A DNA stretch of 64,000 bases from Palsa-513 sp050010595 (GTDB taxonomy: Bacteria > Actinomycetota > Thermoleophilia > Solirubrobacterales > Solirubrobacteraceae), in the NCBI GenBank assembly GCA_050010595.1, contig JBEKKS010000002.1:186001-250000 (forward strand). The letters run 5' to 3'. Shown here piece after piece: positions 33,107-41,350 of this stretch (position 1 is the first letter of the stretch; the number at the start of each line of letters is the position of its first letter). Both the position numbers and the translations under genes were made by a program. The notes below the pieces were generated by a model. It saw nothing but the letters and a program-made list of their open reading frames with translations, had not been told where the DNA came from and ran no database searches.

Positions 33107-34330
33107 ATGAGCATCGCGGCGACTCCGTCAACTTCAGAGCCGTCGCCGATCGCGCCCGGCTCCGGCGCACTGCGCGACTTGCTGGCGCTGATTGCGAGCG
33201 GCGCCGCGGCGCGCGAACGCGAGGCTCGCCCTCCCCATGACGTCATCGACCTGATACGCGAGACGCGATTCGGCGCGATGCGGATCCCCGTCGAAGAAGG
33301 TGGCGCGGGCGCAAGCTACCGCGAGTTCTTTGCGATCTTGATCGAGCTTGCCCATGCCGACGCGAACGTCGCGCACATCTTGCGCGCCCACTTCTGGTTT
33401 GTCGAGTCACGGCTGCTCGCGACCGATCGCGACGAGCGTGCGCGCTGGCTGGGGGAGGTCGCCCGCGGTGCGATCTTCGGCAACGCGGCAAGCGAGCTGG
33501 GATCGCGGACCGTCGGCGGGCGGGAGCTCGACACGCGCTTGAGTACTGACGGTGACGGCTTTCGGCTGAACGGCACCAAGTACTACTGCACCGGCTCGCT
33601 GTTCTCGGATTGGGTTGCCGTATTTGCCGCGACCGACGACGGCCGGATCGCGAGCGTGATCGTGCCGGTCGACCGTGGCGGATTCACGCTTGAGGACGAT
33701 TGGGACGGCATCGGGCAGCGATTGACTGGTACGGGAACAGCACGCCTCGTCGATGTCGCCGTGGCGGCCGACGAGGTGATCCTGCTGCCGGGTGGCGACG
33801 AATGGCCGGCGAGCTATCAGGGCGCGTTCCTGCAGCTGTATCTGACAGCGGTGATAGCCGGCATTTCCCGCAGCGTCGTCGATGATGCGGCGGGAGTCAT
33901 ACGCGCGCGGACGCGGACCTATGCCCATGCGGCGGCGCCTACGGCAACCGCCGACCCGCAGCTGCAGCAGGTCCTCGGCGAGGTCGCCAGCCAGGCGTTC
34001 GCCGCGGAGGCGCTCGTGCTGATCGCCGCCGAGGCGCTCGACGCAGCCGCCGCTTCGGTTGTCGAAGGCGTGCCGGACGTCGCGCTCGCCGCAGAGGCCT
34101 CGCTGCGCGCCGCCAAAGCGAAGGTCGTCGTTGACGCGCTCGCGCCGCGCATCGCGACGCAGCTCTTCGACGCCGGGGGTGCCTCGGCGACCAAGCAGGC
34201 GCACAACCTCGACCGCCACTGGCGCAATGCACGTACGCTCGCGTCGCACAACCCCACGATCTACAAGTCGCGCGCGATCGGTGATTGGCTCGTGAACGGA
34301 ACGCCGCTGCCGGCGAACGGGTTCTTCTAG
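33107..34330 (+). CDS. SfnB/DszC-type acyl-CoA-dehydrogenase-fold oxidoreductase (paralog 2)
   Basis: 407 aa, the same fold as the preceding gene but clearly divergent. NGTKYYCTGSLFSDWVAV, EDDWDGIGQRLTGTG and DRHWRNARTLASHNPTIYK align with it. The N-terminal region (EGGAGASYREFFAILIELAHADANVAHIL) resembles DszC-like monooxygenases more. It starts at ATG 33107, 33 bp after the previous stop. Two different copies suggest two substrates or successive oxidations. Confidence 0.85.
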   Translation: MSIAATPSTSEPSPIAPGSGALRDLLALIASGAAAREREARPPHDVIDLIRETRFGAMRIPVEEGGAGASYREFFAILIELAHADANVAHILRAHFWFVESRLLATDRDERARWLGEVARGAIFGNAASELGSRTVGGRELDTRLSTDGDGFRLNGTKYYCTGSLFSDWVAVFAATDDGRIASVIVPVDRGGFTLEDDWDGIGQRLTGTGTARLVDVAVAADEVILLPGGDEWPASYQGAFLQLYLTAVIAGISRSVVDDAAGVIRARTRTYAHAAAPTATADPQLQQVLGEVASQAFAAEALVLIAAEALDAAAASVVEGVPDVALAAEASLRAAKAKVVVDALAPRIATQLFDAGGASATKQAHNLDRHWRNARTLASHNPTIYKSRAIGDWLVNGTPLPANGFF

Positions 34331-34342
34331 GTCGCCGCCCCG

Positions 34343-34861
34343 ATGAATGTGATCGCGCGAACGACGCAAGCCCGGACTCCGATCGACGCGGGGACCTTCC
34401 AGCGCGTGATGGGGAGCTTCCCGGCCGGCGTTGCTGTGGTCACTACGCGCGACGCTGACCTGCGGCCATGCGGGCTGACGACCACGGCGCTGGCGAGCGT
34501 GTCGCTCGACCCCCCGCTGCTACTCGTGTGTGTGGACCTCGCCAGCCGCACGCTTCCAGCGCTACTGCATGCACGCACCTTCGCGGTCAACGTCTTGGAG
34601 GTCGGCCACTCGTCGCTCGCGCGACACTTCGCCTCGAAGGTCGACGACAAGTTCGCGGAGCTTGCGTGGACCGACGGCGCCAGTGGTTTGCCGATCCTTC
34701 GCGAGCACTGCGTGGCCTGGGCGGAATGCCAGTTGCGCACCGAGCTCGAGGCCGGAGATCACGTCATCCTGATCGGCGAGGTCGTCGACGGCTGGGCCGC
34801 GCAGGACGGTCAGTCGCTGATCTACTTTCAGCGTGGATTCGGGCGCTTCGCCGCGCTCTGA
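34343..34861 (+). CDS. Flavin reductase family protein (DszD/HpaC-like)
   Basis: 172 aa. The flavin-reductase-like split-barrel fold is shown by FQRVMGSFPAGVAVVTTRDADL, GLTTTALASVSLDPPLLLVCV, FAVNVLEVGH and DHVILIGEVVDGW. It supplies reduced flavin to two-component monooxygenases and is a different fold from the SsuE-like protein 3.6 kb upstream. It starts 12 bp after the last SfnB-type gene and is the end of the operon, convergent with pabBC. Confidence 0.9.
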   Translation: MNVIARTTQARTPIDAGTFQRVMGSFPAGVAVVTTRDADLRPCGLTTTALASVSLDPPLLLVCVDLASRTLPALLHARTFAVNVLEVGHSSLARHFASKVDDKFAELAWTDGASGLPILREHCVAWAECQLRTELEAGDHVILIGEVVDGWAAQDGQSLIYFQRGFGRFAAL

Positions 34862-34893
34862 GCTCGGGCCCCGGCAGCGCTGGTTCGCCCTGA

Positions 34894-36969
34894 TCAGCTG
34901 CCGGCCGCGGCCGCCGTCGCAGTCTCCCGTGAGGCCTCCGACCAGGTACGGATGCGAGCGGGGAGTGCCCGGTCGTGGTTGAAGGCAAGCTCGTCGATTG
35001 CCAGCGCCGGCACCGTGCGTAGGGCGTTCGTGAGCAGCACCGCATCGGCGCGGCGCAGGTCGCCGAGGTCAAGCGGTGTCTCGATCGTCTCGATCCCTTC
35101 GCGGGCAGCGCCGGCGATCAGCGCTGCGCGTGCGACGCCGGGGAGGATGCGCCCGTCGTCCGGCGGTGTGCGCAGCGCGCCGTCGGGGCCGAGCGCGAAG
35201 AGGTTGGCGCGGCTGGTCTCTAGAACGAAACCGTCGGCATCGACGAAAAGGGGCACCTCAGCGCCCGACCGCGCTTCGACCTCTGCGAGCATGCGCCGGT
35301 CGTTCCACTTGTGTGCCCCGAGCCCACCGGGCAGGGTCCAGACTCGCAGGCGCGCGGCGGTCTGGGGCAGGAGCGGCCTTATTTCGAGCAAGATATCGAG
35401 CTCGCCGTTGGCGCAGGGGCGCGCGAGCACGCGTAAGCGCGAGCTGGCGCGTGCTGACCTCGCCATTGACTCGACGTTCGTCGCGACTGCCGTGGGCAAC
35501 GGCGCGCCGTAGAGCGCGGCGACACTGCCGCGCAGCCGCTCGATATGCGCATCCAGCTGGTGCGCGCGACCTTCGCGGACCAGCAGCGTCTCGAACACGC
35601 CAAGCGCCGCGTCTGGGCGGCTCACAGGGACTGCGCGCAGCCGGCGCACTGGAGGTGCCGGTTCCGGCGGCGTGGCGCGCGAAGCCATACGCGCGCCAAG
35701 CGCGTCGAGCAGGGGAGCGGCCTTCACCGCAAGCTCCGCGGCTTCCCGCTGCGGGTCTGAATCGGCGACCACGCCGCCACCCACGCCAAGGCGGACGCTC
35801 GAGCCGCTTACCTCGAACGTCCGGATCGCGACGCTGAGCTCGAGCCCGGCGAGCGGGCTCGCGAAGCCGATCGCGCCCGTATAGACGGTGCGGTCGGTGG
35901 ACTCGAGCTCGGCGATGACGTTCATTGCCGCGATCTTCGGCGCTCCGGTCACCGATCCGGGCGGGAACGTCGCTGCGAGCAGCTGCGCATCATCGACTCC
36001 GGGGCGCAGCGTTCCCCGCACCTCCGAGACCATGTGCCAGACACCTACGTGTGGGTGGACGTCGGCGATCGGATCGGCGACGATCGAGGCGGGCTCGCAG
36101 ACGCGTCCGAGGTCGTTGCGCATCAGATCGACGATCATTATGTTCTCGGCGCGATCCTTATCCGACGCTTCGAGGCCACGGCGCTCGGCTGCCGCCTGGT
36201 TCGGGTCCTGCGAGCGCGCGCTCGTGCCCTTGATCGGTGCTGTGCGGACGTGGCGGCCGCGGCGCTCGAGGAAGAGCTCAGGTGAAAGGCTCACGACCTG
36301 GCCCCAGGGGCCCGCGAGGTAGGCGGCGCGGTCCGGCTCGAGTGCGGTCACGCCCCGGATGAACAGCTCGAGCGCCGGTCCGTCCAGTCGGCCTTGAAGC
36401 TCCGCGCAGATGTTTGCCTGGTAGAGGTCGCCGGCATGGATGCGCTCACGGCACGCTGCGACCAGCTGGGCGTGGGCGTCCGGGGTGGGGGAGACTCGCC
36501 ACTCGTCGCAGCTCGCGGCGCGCTGCGCGGGCGGGTTCGCCAGTCGCTCTGACCACCATGCGAGCCGGTCCTCGAGCGCCGTTGCACGCTCATCGCACCA
36601 CAGCGCTTCGAACCACCAGCTGCCGTCGCGATCGCGACGGACCAGATGGTCGTAGTAGGCGAGCGCGAAAGCGGGCAGCGAGCCCGTCGCCGGCGGAGAC
36701 GGCTGTACGCGCTCGATGCACCTGCGCAGCGGATACCCGAGGTAGCCGACCCAGCCCCCGCCGACGCCCGGGCCGACGCCGCTGCCGGCGCCGGCGCTCG
36801 CCAGCAGCGCGAACGGATCCTCGCGGTCATGCGCGGTGCGTACCGGCGCACAGCCCAGCAATGCCCCGCCACCGGCCCAGGCACCGACCAAGGCGAACGC
36901 GTGCGGCACATCAAGCAGGCAACGGAGTCCCGCCGCCAACGGTAGCTGGCAGGCCAGCCGCCGACGCAC
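34894..36969 (-). CDS. Fused aminodeoxychorismate synthase component I / aminodeoxychorismate lyase (PabBC)
   Basis: 691 aa. Residues ~1-430 are the chorismate-binding PabB part (GDLYQANICAEL, SPELFLERRG, TAPIKGTSAR, ENIMIVDLMRNDLGRVC, PPGSVTGAPK). Residues ~450-680 are a class IV PLP enzyme, PabC (GVFETLLVREGRAHQLDAHI, LGAHKWNDRRML, ETSRANLFAL). Together, with a glutaminase, they make p-aminobenzoate for folate. GTG start. It lies 53 bp downstream of purU, so it is probably the last gene of the MTHFR-PurU-PabBC operon, linking folate supply to one-carbon recycling. Confidence 0.92.
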   Translation of the reverse strand: MRRRLACQLPLAAGLRCLLDVPHAFALVGAWAGGGALLGCAPVRTAHDREDPFALLASAGAGSGVGPGVGGGWVGYLGYPLRRCIERVQPSPPATGSLPAFALAYYDHLVRRDRDGSWWFEALWCDERATALEDRLAWWSERLANPPAQRAASCDEWRVSPTPDAHAQLVAACRERIHAGDLYQANICAELQGRLDGPALELFIRGVTALEPDRAAYLAGPWGQVVSLSPELFLERRGRHVRTAPIKGTSARSQDPNQAAAERRGLEASDKDRAENIMIVDLMRNDLGRVCEPASIVADPIADVHPHVGVWHMVSEVRGTLRPGVDDAQLLAATFPPGSVTGAPKIAAMNVIAELESTDRTVYTGAIGFASPLAGLELSVAIRTFEVSGSSVRLGVGGGVVADSDPQREAAELAVKAAPLLDALGARMASRATPPEPAPPVRRLRAVPVSRPDAALGVFETLLVREGRAHQLDAHIERLRGSVAALYGAPLPTAVATNVESMARSARASSRLRVLARPCANGELDILLEIRPLLPQTAARLRVWTLPGGLGAHKWNDRRMLAEVEARSGAEVPLFVDADGFVLETSRANLFALGPDGALRTPPDDGRILPGVARAALIAGAAREGIETIETPLDLGDLRRADAVLLTNALRTVPALAIDELAFNHDRALPARIRTWSEASRETATAAAAGS

Positions 36970-37022
36970 GAATTGCGCTGATGCCTGTTGCCCTGTCCGG
37001 AACGTCTGGCGAGCCTATTCGC

Positions 37023-37895
37023 CTAGAAGACGATCGTGGTGTTGCCGTGCCGCAGCACGCGGTCCTGGCAATGCGCTTGGACCGCTCGCCAGAGCACGGT
37101 TCGCTCGATGTCGGCACCGCGCTGCATGAGTGCGGCGACGCTGTCGCTGTGGCTGACGCGCGCGACGTCCTGCTCGATGATCGGTCCGCCATCGAGCTCC
37201 TCGGTTGCGTAGTGAGCTGTCGCGCCGATCAGCTTCACGCCGCGCTGCTTTGCCTGCTCGTACGGTGCGGCACCGGCAAACGCCGGCAGGAACGAGTGAT
37301 GGATGTTGATGACCGGCGCATTCACCCGCGCCAGGAACTCGGCCGACAGGATCTGCATGTAACGCGCGAGTACGACAAGCTCACATCGACCCTCGAGGAG
37401 GTCCAGGATCTCGGCCTCGGCTGCCGGCTTACGCGCCTTTGTGACAGGCACGTGGTGGTAGGGGAGACCGAATCGCTCGACCTCCTCGCGCAGGCTTGCG
37501 TGGTTTGAGATCACCATCACGATCTCGCCGTCGAGCTCGCGGCGCTGCCAGCGCCAGAGCAGGTCGGAAAGGCAGTGATCGTGCTTGGACACGAGGATCG
37601 CCAGTCGCTTGCGCTGGTCCGCGGGCCACAGTCGCCATGTCATCTCGAAGCGCTCGCCAACCGCCTGCGGGAAGCCTCCCACCAAGCCGGAGCGTCGTCC
37701 CCTCGGGATGTCGAACTCGACGCGCATGAAGAACTCACCACCGTCCGGATCGGCTGAGTACTGGTCGAGGCGCACGATGTTCGCGCCCTGCTCGAAGAGG
37801 AAGCGCGAGACGGCGGCAACGATGCCCGGGCCGTCCGGGCAGCTGATCAGCAGTCGCATCGTCTCGAGCTCGTCGCGCAGCGCGCCGTCGATCAT
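37023..37895 (-). CDS. purU: Formyltetrahydrofolate deformylase
   Basis: About 290 aa. The N-terminal ACT domain (LLISCPDGPGIVAAVSRFLF) and the C-terminal formyl-hydrolase domain with NIHHSFLPAFAGAAPY, GATAHYATEELDGGP and the catalytic His/Asp are intact. It hydrolyses 10-formyl-THF to formate and free THF. ATG 37895 overlaps the MTHFR stop (ATGA). In this context it would regenerate the methyl acceptor for the LigM-like demethylase. Confidence 0.94.
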   Translation of the reverse strand: MIDGALRDELETMRLLISCPDGPGIVAAVSRFLFEQGANIVRLDQYSADPDGGEFFMRVEFDIPRGRRSGLVGGFPQAVGERFEMTWRLWPADQRKRLAILVSKHDHCLSDLLWRWQRRELDGEIVMVISNHASLREEVERFGLPYHHVPVTKARKPAAEAEILDLLEGRCELVVLARYMQILSAEFLARVNAPVINIHHSFLPAFAGAAPYEQAKQRGVKLIGATAHYATEELDGGPIIEQDVARVSHSDSVAALMQRGADIERTVLWRAVQAHCQDRVLRHGNTTIVF

Positions 37896-38839
37896 CGGAT
37901 CACGTCTGCCCCGACGCGCTGCGTGCGGGGCGTCGTCTCGCGAGCCAGCGTCGCTTGACCCTGGCTCTGCTGCCATGTCCAAGTCGCGAGCAGCTGGTTG
38001 AACGTGAAGTACTGCAGGCCCGCGATGCCGAGCTCGCGGTCCTCGACGAGGCCACTCAGGGCACGATGCAGGCGACGTGCCCGCGCGCTGTGGAGTCCGC
38101 CGAACAAGCCGAAGAGATTTTGCATGCTCCGCTGCTTGCGCACGAACCGCAGCGAGGGCCCGACGCCGACGCGCGTGGAGACCTCGAGCAGTCGCGCTGC
38201 GCTGACGCGCCCAGGGACGCCGATCCAGATCGGGAGATCGATGCCTCGCTCACGCTGCTTGACGATCCAGCCACGCAAGGCCTCCGCGTCGAAGCAGAGT
38301 TGGGTCACCAGGTAGTCGGCGAGGCGGCTCTTTGTCGCCAGAGCGCTTTCGAGTGTGTCATGGTCGATTAGCGGGTGCCCCTCGGGATAGCCGGCGATGC
38401 CGAGGGTCAGAGGTCGCCGGGCGTGTCCGGCGAGTAGCGGCAGGAGCTCGACCGCGGACTCGAACTGCCCGACCGGCCGATCGCCGTCGCCGCCGATCAC
38501 GAAGATGTCCTCGATGCGGGCGGCGGCCGCGCCTGCGAGGAGGGCGTCGAGGTGGGCGAGGTCGCGAACAGTTCGCGCCGCGATGTGCGCTGTCGGGACG
38601 TGGCCCAGTTCGCGCAGGCGCGCCGCGAGCGCGATCGAGCGCTCTGGTCCGTGCTTGGGCGAACACGTCACGGTCAGCCGCAGGGGCTCGGGGATCTGCG
38701 CCGCCTGCTCCTCGACCTTGCCGAACGGCAGGACCTCGTAACGCGCGCCGCCGGATGGCAGGCCGGCCGCTTGCCGTGCGTCGTCCGCTGCGCCGATGAG
38801 GTCCACGTCAGCGCGCCGGTTGCGTCCTCGCTCCACCAT
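37892..38839 (-). CDS. Methylenetetrahydrofolate reductase family protein
   Basis: About 315 aa. A divergent MTHFR TIM barrel is recognisable from VTCSPKHG, PTAHIAARTVRDLAHLDALL, EDIFVIGGDGDRPVG, LGIAGYPEGHPLI and YLVTQLCFDAEALRGWI. It interconverts 5-methyl- and 5,10-methylene-THF; beside a demethylase the oxidative direction is expected. ATG 38860 is in frame, but the promoter's -10 box lies between it and ATG 38839, so the leaderless start at 38839 is more likely. It is first gene of the folate operon. Confidence 0.82.
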   Translation of the reverse strand: MVERGRNRRADVDLIGAADDARQAAGLPSGGARYEVLPFGKVEEQAAQIPEPLRLTVTCSPKHGPERSIALAARLRELGHVPTAHIAARTVRDLAHLDALLAGAAAARIEDIFVIGGDGDRPVGQFESAVELLPLLAGHARRPLTLGIAGYPEGHPLIDHDTLESALATKSRLADYLVTQLCFDAEALRGWIVKQRERGIDLPIWIGVPGRVSAARLLEVSTRVGVGPSLRFVRKQRSMQNLFGLFGGLHSARARRLHRALSGLVEDRELGIAGLQYFTFNQLLATWTWQQSQGQATLARETTPRTQRVGADVIR

Positions 38840-38841
38840 TA

Positions 38842-38876
38842 TGTACGAATATACATACATGCAAATTGGGGGTCAA
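38842..38876 (-). promoter_or_regulatory. Folate-operon promoter with PadR-type operator
   Basis: On the minus strand, TTGACC (38871-38876), a 17-nt spacer and TATATT (38848-38853) form a strong promoter, 8 nt ahead of ATG 38839. The -10 lies inside the site 38842-38861 with core GTATGTATATTC. This contains the ATGT...ACAT dyad expected of PadR operators and recurs upstream of the LigM-like gene. Confidence 0.7.
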
Positions 38877-38989
38877 TCGCCGCTCGCGACCGTCGGCTCT
38901 GCACGGCCCGACCGGCCGCCCAACCACTGGCCCACGCCAGGCCGGCGGCGGTCCGCCGGCCGCCGGCGTGCGTATTCTGCGCGGATCGC

Positions 38990-39628
38990 GTGACACTGAG
39001 GTTTGCACTGCTTGCGGTCCTTAGCGCCGAGCCGATGACCGGCTACGACCTGCTGCAGTTCTTCGACGTCTCGATCGCCTTCATCTGGCACGCCCCGCAT
39101 ACGAACATCTATCCCGAGTTGCGGCGCATGGAGGGCGAGGGCCTTCTCGAGTCCGAGGAGCTCCCGCGCGGCCAGCGCGGCGTCAAGCGCTTGTATCGCC
39201 TCACCGACCTTGGCTTCGAGGAGCTCCATCGTCATGCCAGCCGCCTGACGCTGCCGACGCGCGAGCGCGACCCGTATCGCCTGCGCGCTGCCTATCTCGA
39301 GTGGTCCGATCCCGTCGCGGCGCGTGCGCAGTTGCAGGCGCACGTCGATCATTTCGAGCATTGGCGCGACGCATGGGCAACCGAGCTCGGCCACATCCGC
39401 GCCCGGGACTCGAGCCTCTTGGTCAAGCGCCTCGCGCGGACCGACGCCAAGGATCACGACGCGATCGTGGCCTTCCGGGCCTTTGCCTACGAGGGTCTCG
39501 TCGAGCACGCGAGCATGGAGATCAACTGGGCAAAGCGCGGCCTGAAGCTCATCGACGCGCTCGCGGCTGCCGGCTGGGCTGGGCCGCCCAGCATGCGTCC
39601 GGATGCGGACGCGCCCGCCGGCGCCTAA
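38990..39628 (+). CDS. PadR-family transcriptional regulator
   Basis: About 212 aa. The winged helix starts TLRFALLAVLSAEPMTGYDLL, then NIYPELRRMEGEGLLESEE and GVKRLYRLTDLGFEELHR. A C-terminal Vir_act_alpha helical domain follows (LQAHVDHFEHWRDAW). Classical PadR proteins repress genes for phenolic acids and are released by them. GTG 38990 is preceded by TATTCT 11 nt upstream. It is flanked by the MTHFR operon (divergent) and the LigM-like gene (same strand), both with matching operators. Confidence 0.92.
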   Translation: MTLRFALLAVLSAEPMTGYDLLQFFDVSIAFIWHAPHTNIYPELRRMEGEGLLESEELPRGQRGVKRLYRLTDLGFEELHRHASRLTLPTRERDPYRLRAAYLEWSDPVAARAQLQAHVDHFEHWRDAWATELGHIRARDSSLLVKRLARTDAKDHDAIVAFRAFAYEGLVEHASMEINWAKRGLKLIDALAAAGWAGPPSMRPDADAPAGA

Positions 39629-39653
39629 CCGGTCAAGGACGCGCGCAGGTCGC

Positions 39654-39688
39654 GTGACACGTCCCGCTCAGGTATGTATATTCATTCA
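39654..39688 (+). promoter_or_regulatory. ligM promoter with PadR-type operator
   Basis: GTGACA (39654-39659), 17 nt and TATATT (39677-39682) form the promoter. The site at 39669-39688 shares its core GTATGTATATTC and about 16 of 20 bases with the folate-operon site, and covers the -10 box in the same register. Expected transcription start is near 39689, giving a ~49-nt leader with a GGAGGAG ribosome-binding site. Confidence 0.7.
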
Positions 39689-39737
39689 GAAGTAGCGATT
39701 GAGGGATCGTGCAGGACGCGAACGGAGGAGGACGAGG

Positions 39738-41141
39738 GTGACGCCAAGGACACTGCAGGACCTGCTTGACGGGTCCCGGAATACCGTCGAGTTGCTGCGC
39801 AACTCCGAGGTGGGGGCCTACGTCTATCCGGTCGTTCCCTACGAGTTCACCAACTGGCGGCGCGAGCAGATCGCTTGGCGCGAGACGGCGGTCCTCTACG
39901 ACCAGTCGCACCACATGTTCAACCTGTTCATCAGCGGGCCAGGTGCGATCAAGCTGATCTCCGATACCGGGATCAACAGCGTCGCGAATTTCCCGGTCAA
40001 CATGGCCAAGCAGTTCGTGCCCGTGACGCCGGCCGGTCACGTAATCGGCGACGGCATCCTGTTCCATCTCGCCGATGAGGAGTTCGTCTGGGTCGGGCGC
40101 GCGCCGGTCGCAAACTGGCTGACCTACCAGGCGCAGAAGGGCCAGTACGACGTCGAGATCAAGCTGGATGCCCGCTCGCCGTCGCGCCCGTACGGCAAGC
40201 CGGTGACGCGCACCTTCTGGCGCTTTCAGATCCAGGGGCCGAACGCCTGGCCGATCATCGAGAAGCTCAACGGCGGTCCGCTGGAGCAGCTGAAGTTCTT
40301 CCGGATGGCGGAGATGACGATCGCCGGCCGGCGCGTTCGCACGCTACGCCATGGCATGGCGGGTGCGCCGGGCCTCGAGGTATGGGGTCCGTATGAGACC
40401 TACGATGAGATCCGCGAGGCGATCCTCGAAGCCGGCCAGGAGTTTGGGATCGAGCCGGTCGGCGCGCGCGCATATGCATCGAACACGCTCGAGTCGGGCT
40501 GGATTCCGTCGCCGCTGCCCGCGATCTACAGCGGCGAGGAGCTGCGCGGCTACCGTGAATGGCTCGGCGTCGACAGCTATGAGGCGACGAACTCGCTTGC
40601 CGGCAGCTTCGTCTCCGAGCGGATTGAGGACTACTACCTGAACCCGTGGGAGCTCGGGTACGGCCCGTTCGTAAAGCTCGACCACGACTTCATCGGTCGT
40701 GACGCCCTGGAGCAGATCGACCCGCAAACACAGCGCCGCAAAGTGACGCTCGCTTGGGACGGCGAGGACGTCGCGAAGATCGGTGCTTCCTACTTCGAGG
40801 CTGAGCTGCCGTACATGTTCTTCGACCTGCCGATCGCCAACTACGGCTCGTCGAACTTCGATTCGGTGATCGATGCCGAGGGCAATGTCGTCGGCCTGTC
40901 GATGTTCGCGGGCTACAGCGCGAACGAGAAGCGCGCGCTTTCATTGGCCACGCTCGATCCGACGATCGAGCTCGGGACCGAGCTCGAGCTGGTCTGGGGC
41001 GAGCCGGACGGAGGCTCGTCGAAGGCGACCGTAGAGCGCCATCGCCAGCTGGGCGTTCGCGTGATCGTCAGTCCCGTGCCGTATGCGGAAACTGCTCGCC
41101 TCGAGTATGCCTCCGGTTGGAGAACGGCGCAGGCAAGCTAG
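39738..41141 (+). CDS. Tetrahydrofolate-dependent aryl-methyl-ether O-demethylase, LigM/DesA type
   Basis: About 467 aa, the LigM/DesA length, with a GcvT-like fold. Segments such as NTVELLRNSEVGAYVYPVV, QFVPVTPAGHVIGDGI, RTLRHGMAGAPGLEVWGP, NTLESGWIPSPLPAIY and GYGPFVKLDHDFIGRDALE closely match vanillate/syringate O-demethylases as I know them from sphingomonads. It transfers the methyl group of methoxylated aromatics to THF. GTG 39738 has GGAGGAG 7 nt upstream. PadR control and the nearby THF-recycling operon fit this role. Which aromatic it uses is unknown. Confidence 0.87.
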   Translation: MTPRTLQDLLDGSRNTVELLRNSEVGAYVYPVVPYEFTNWRREQIAWRETAVLYDQSHHMFNLFISGPGAIKLISDTGINSVANFPVNMAKQFVPVTPAGHVIGDGILFHLADEEFVWVGRAPVANWLTYQAQKGQYDVEIKLDARSPSRPYGKPVTRTFWRFQIQGPNAWPIIEKLNGGPLEQLKFFRMAEMTIAGRRVRTLRHGMAGAPGLEVWGPYETYDEIREAILEAGQEFGIEPVGARAYASNTLESGWIPSPLPAIYSGEELRGYREWLGVDSYEATNSLAGSFVSERIEDYYLNPWELGYGPFVKLDHDFIGRDALEQIDPQTQRRKVTLAWDGEDVAKIGASYFEAELPYMFFDLPIANYGSSNFDSVIDAEGNVVGLSMFAGYSANEKRALSLATLDPTIELGTELELVWGEPDGGSSKATVERHRQLGVRVIVSPVPYAETARLEYASGWRTAQAS

Positions 41142-41276
41142 CCGCACCGCAACGATGAGTTTCTCGGATATCGTCTTGCCGGCATTGGCGCGGTGATGCG
41201 TTAGAGCTTGCGCAGGGAAAGAGGGAAGGTGTTGGCGGCGGATGGCCCGTTGCGTTCTCGGACGGAGCTGCCCGGC

Positions 41277-41293
41277 GTTTGCAAACGTTTGCG
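41277..41293. promoter_or_regulatory. LacI-type operator upstream of the CUT2 importer
   Basis: TGCAAACGTTTGCG (41280-41293) is a near-perfect palindrome matching TGNAANCGNTTNCA except for the last base. GTTTGCAAAC (41277-41286) overlaps it. It lies in the 209-bp gap between the LigM-like gene and the binding-protein gene. No LacI gene is adjacent; the only one in the window is at 5064. The rest of the gap shows no gene or clear terminator. Confidence 0.6.
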
Positions 41294-41350
41294 GTTGCGC
41301 TGGGACGCCGCCGCGCGTGATCAACGAGGGTCCAAAGAGGAGAGTGACAT

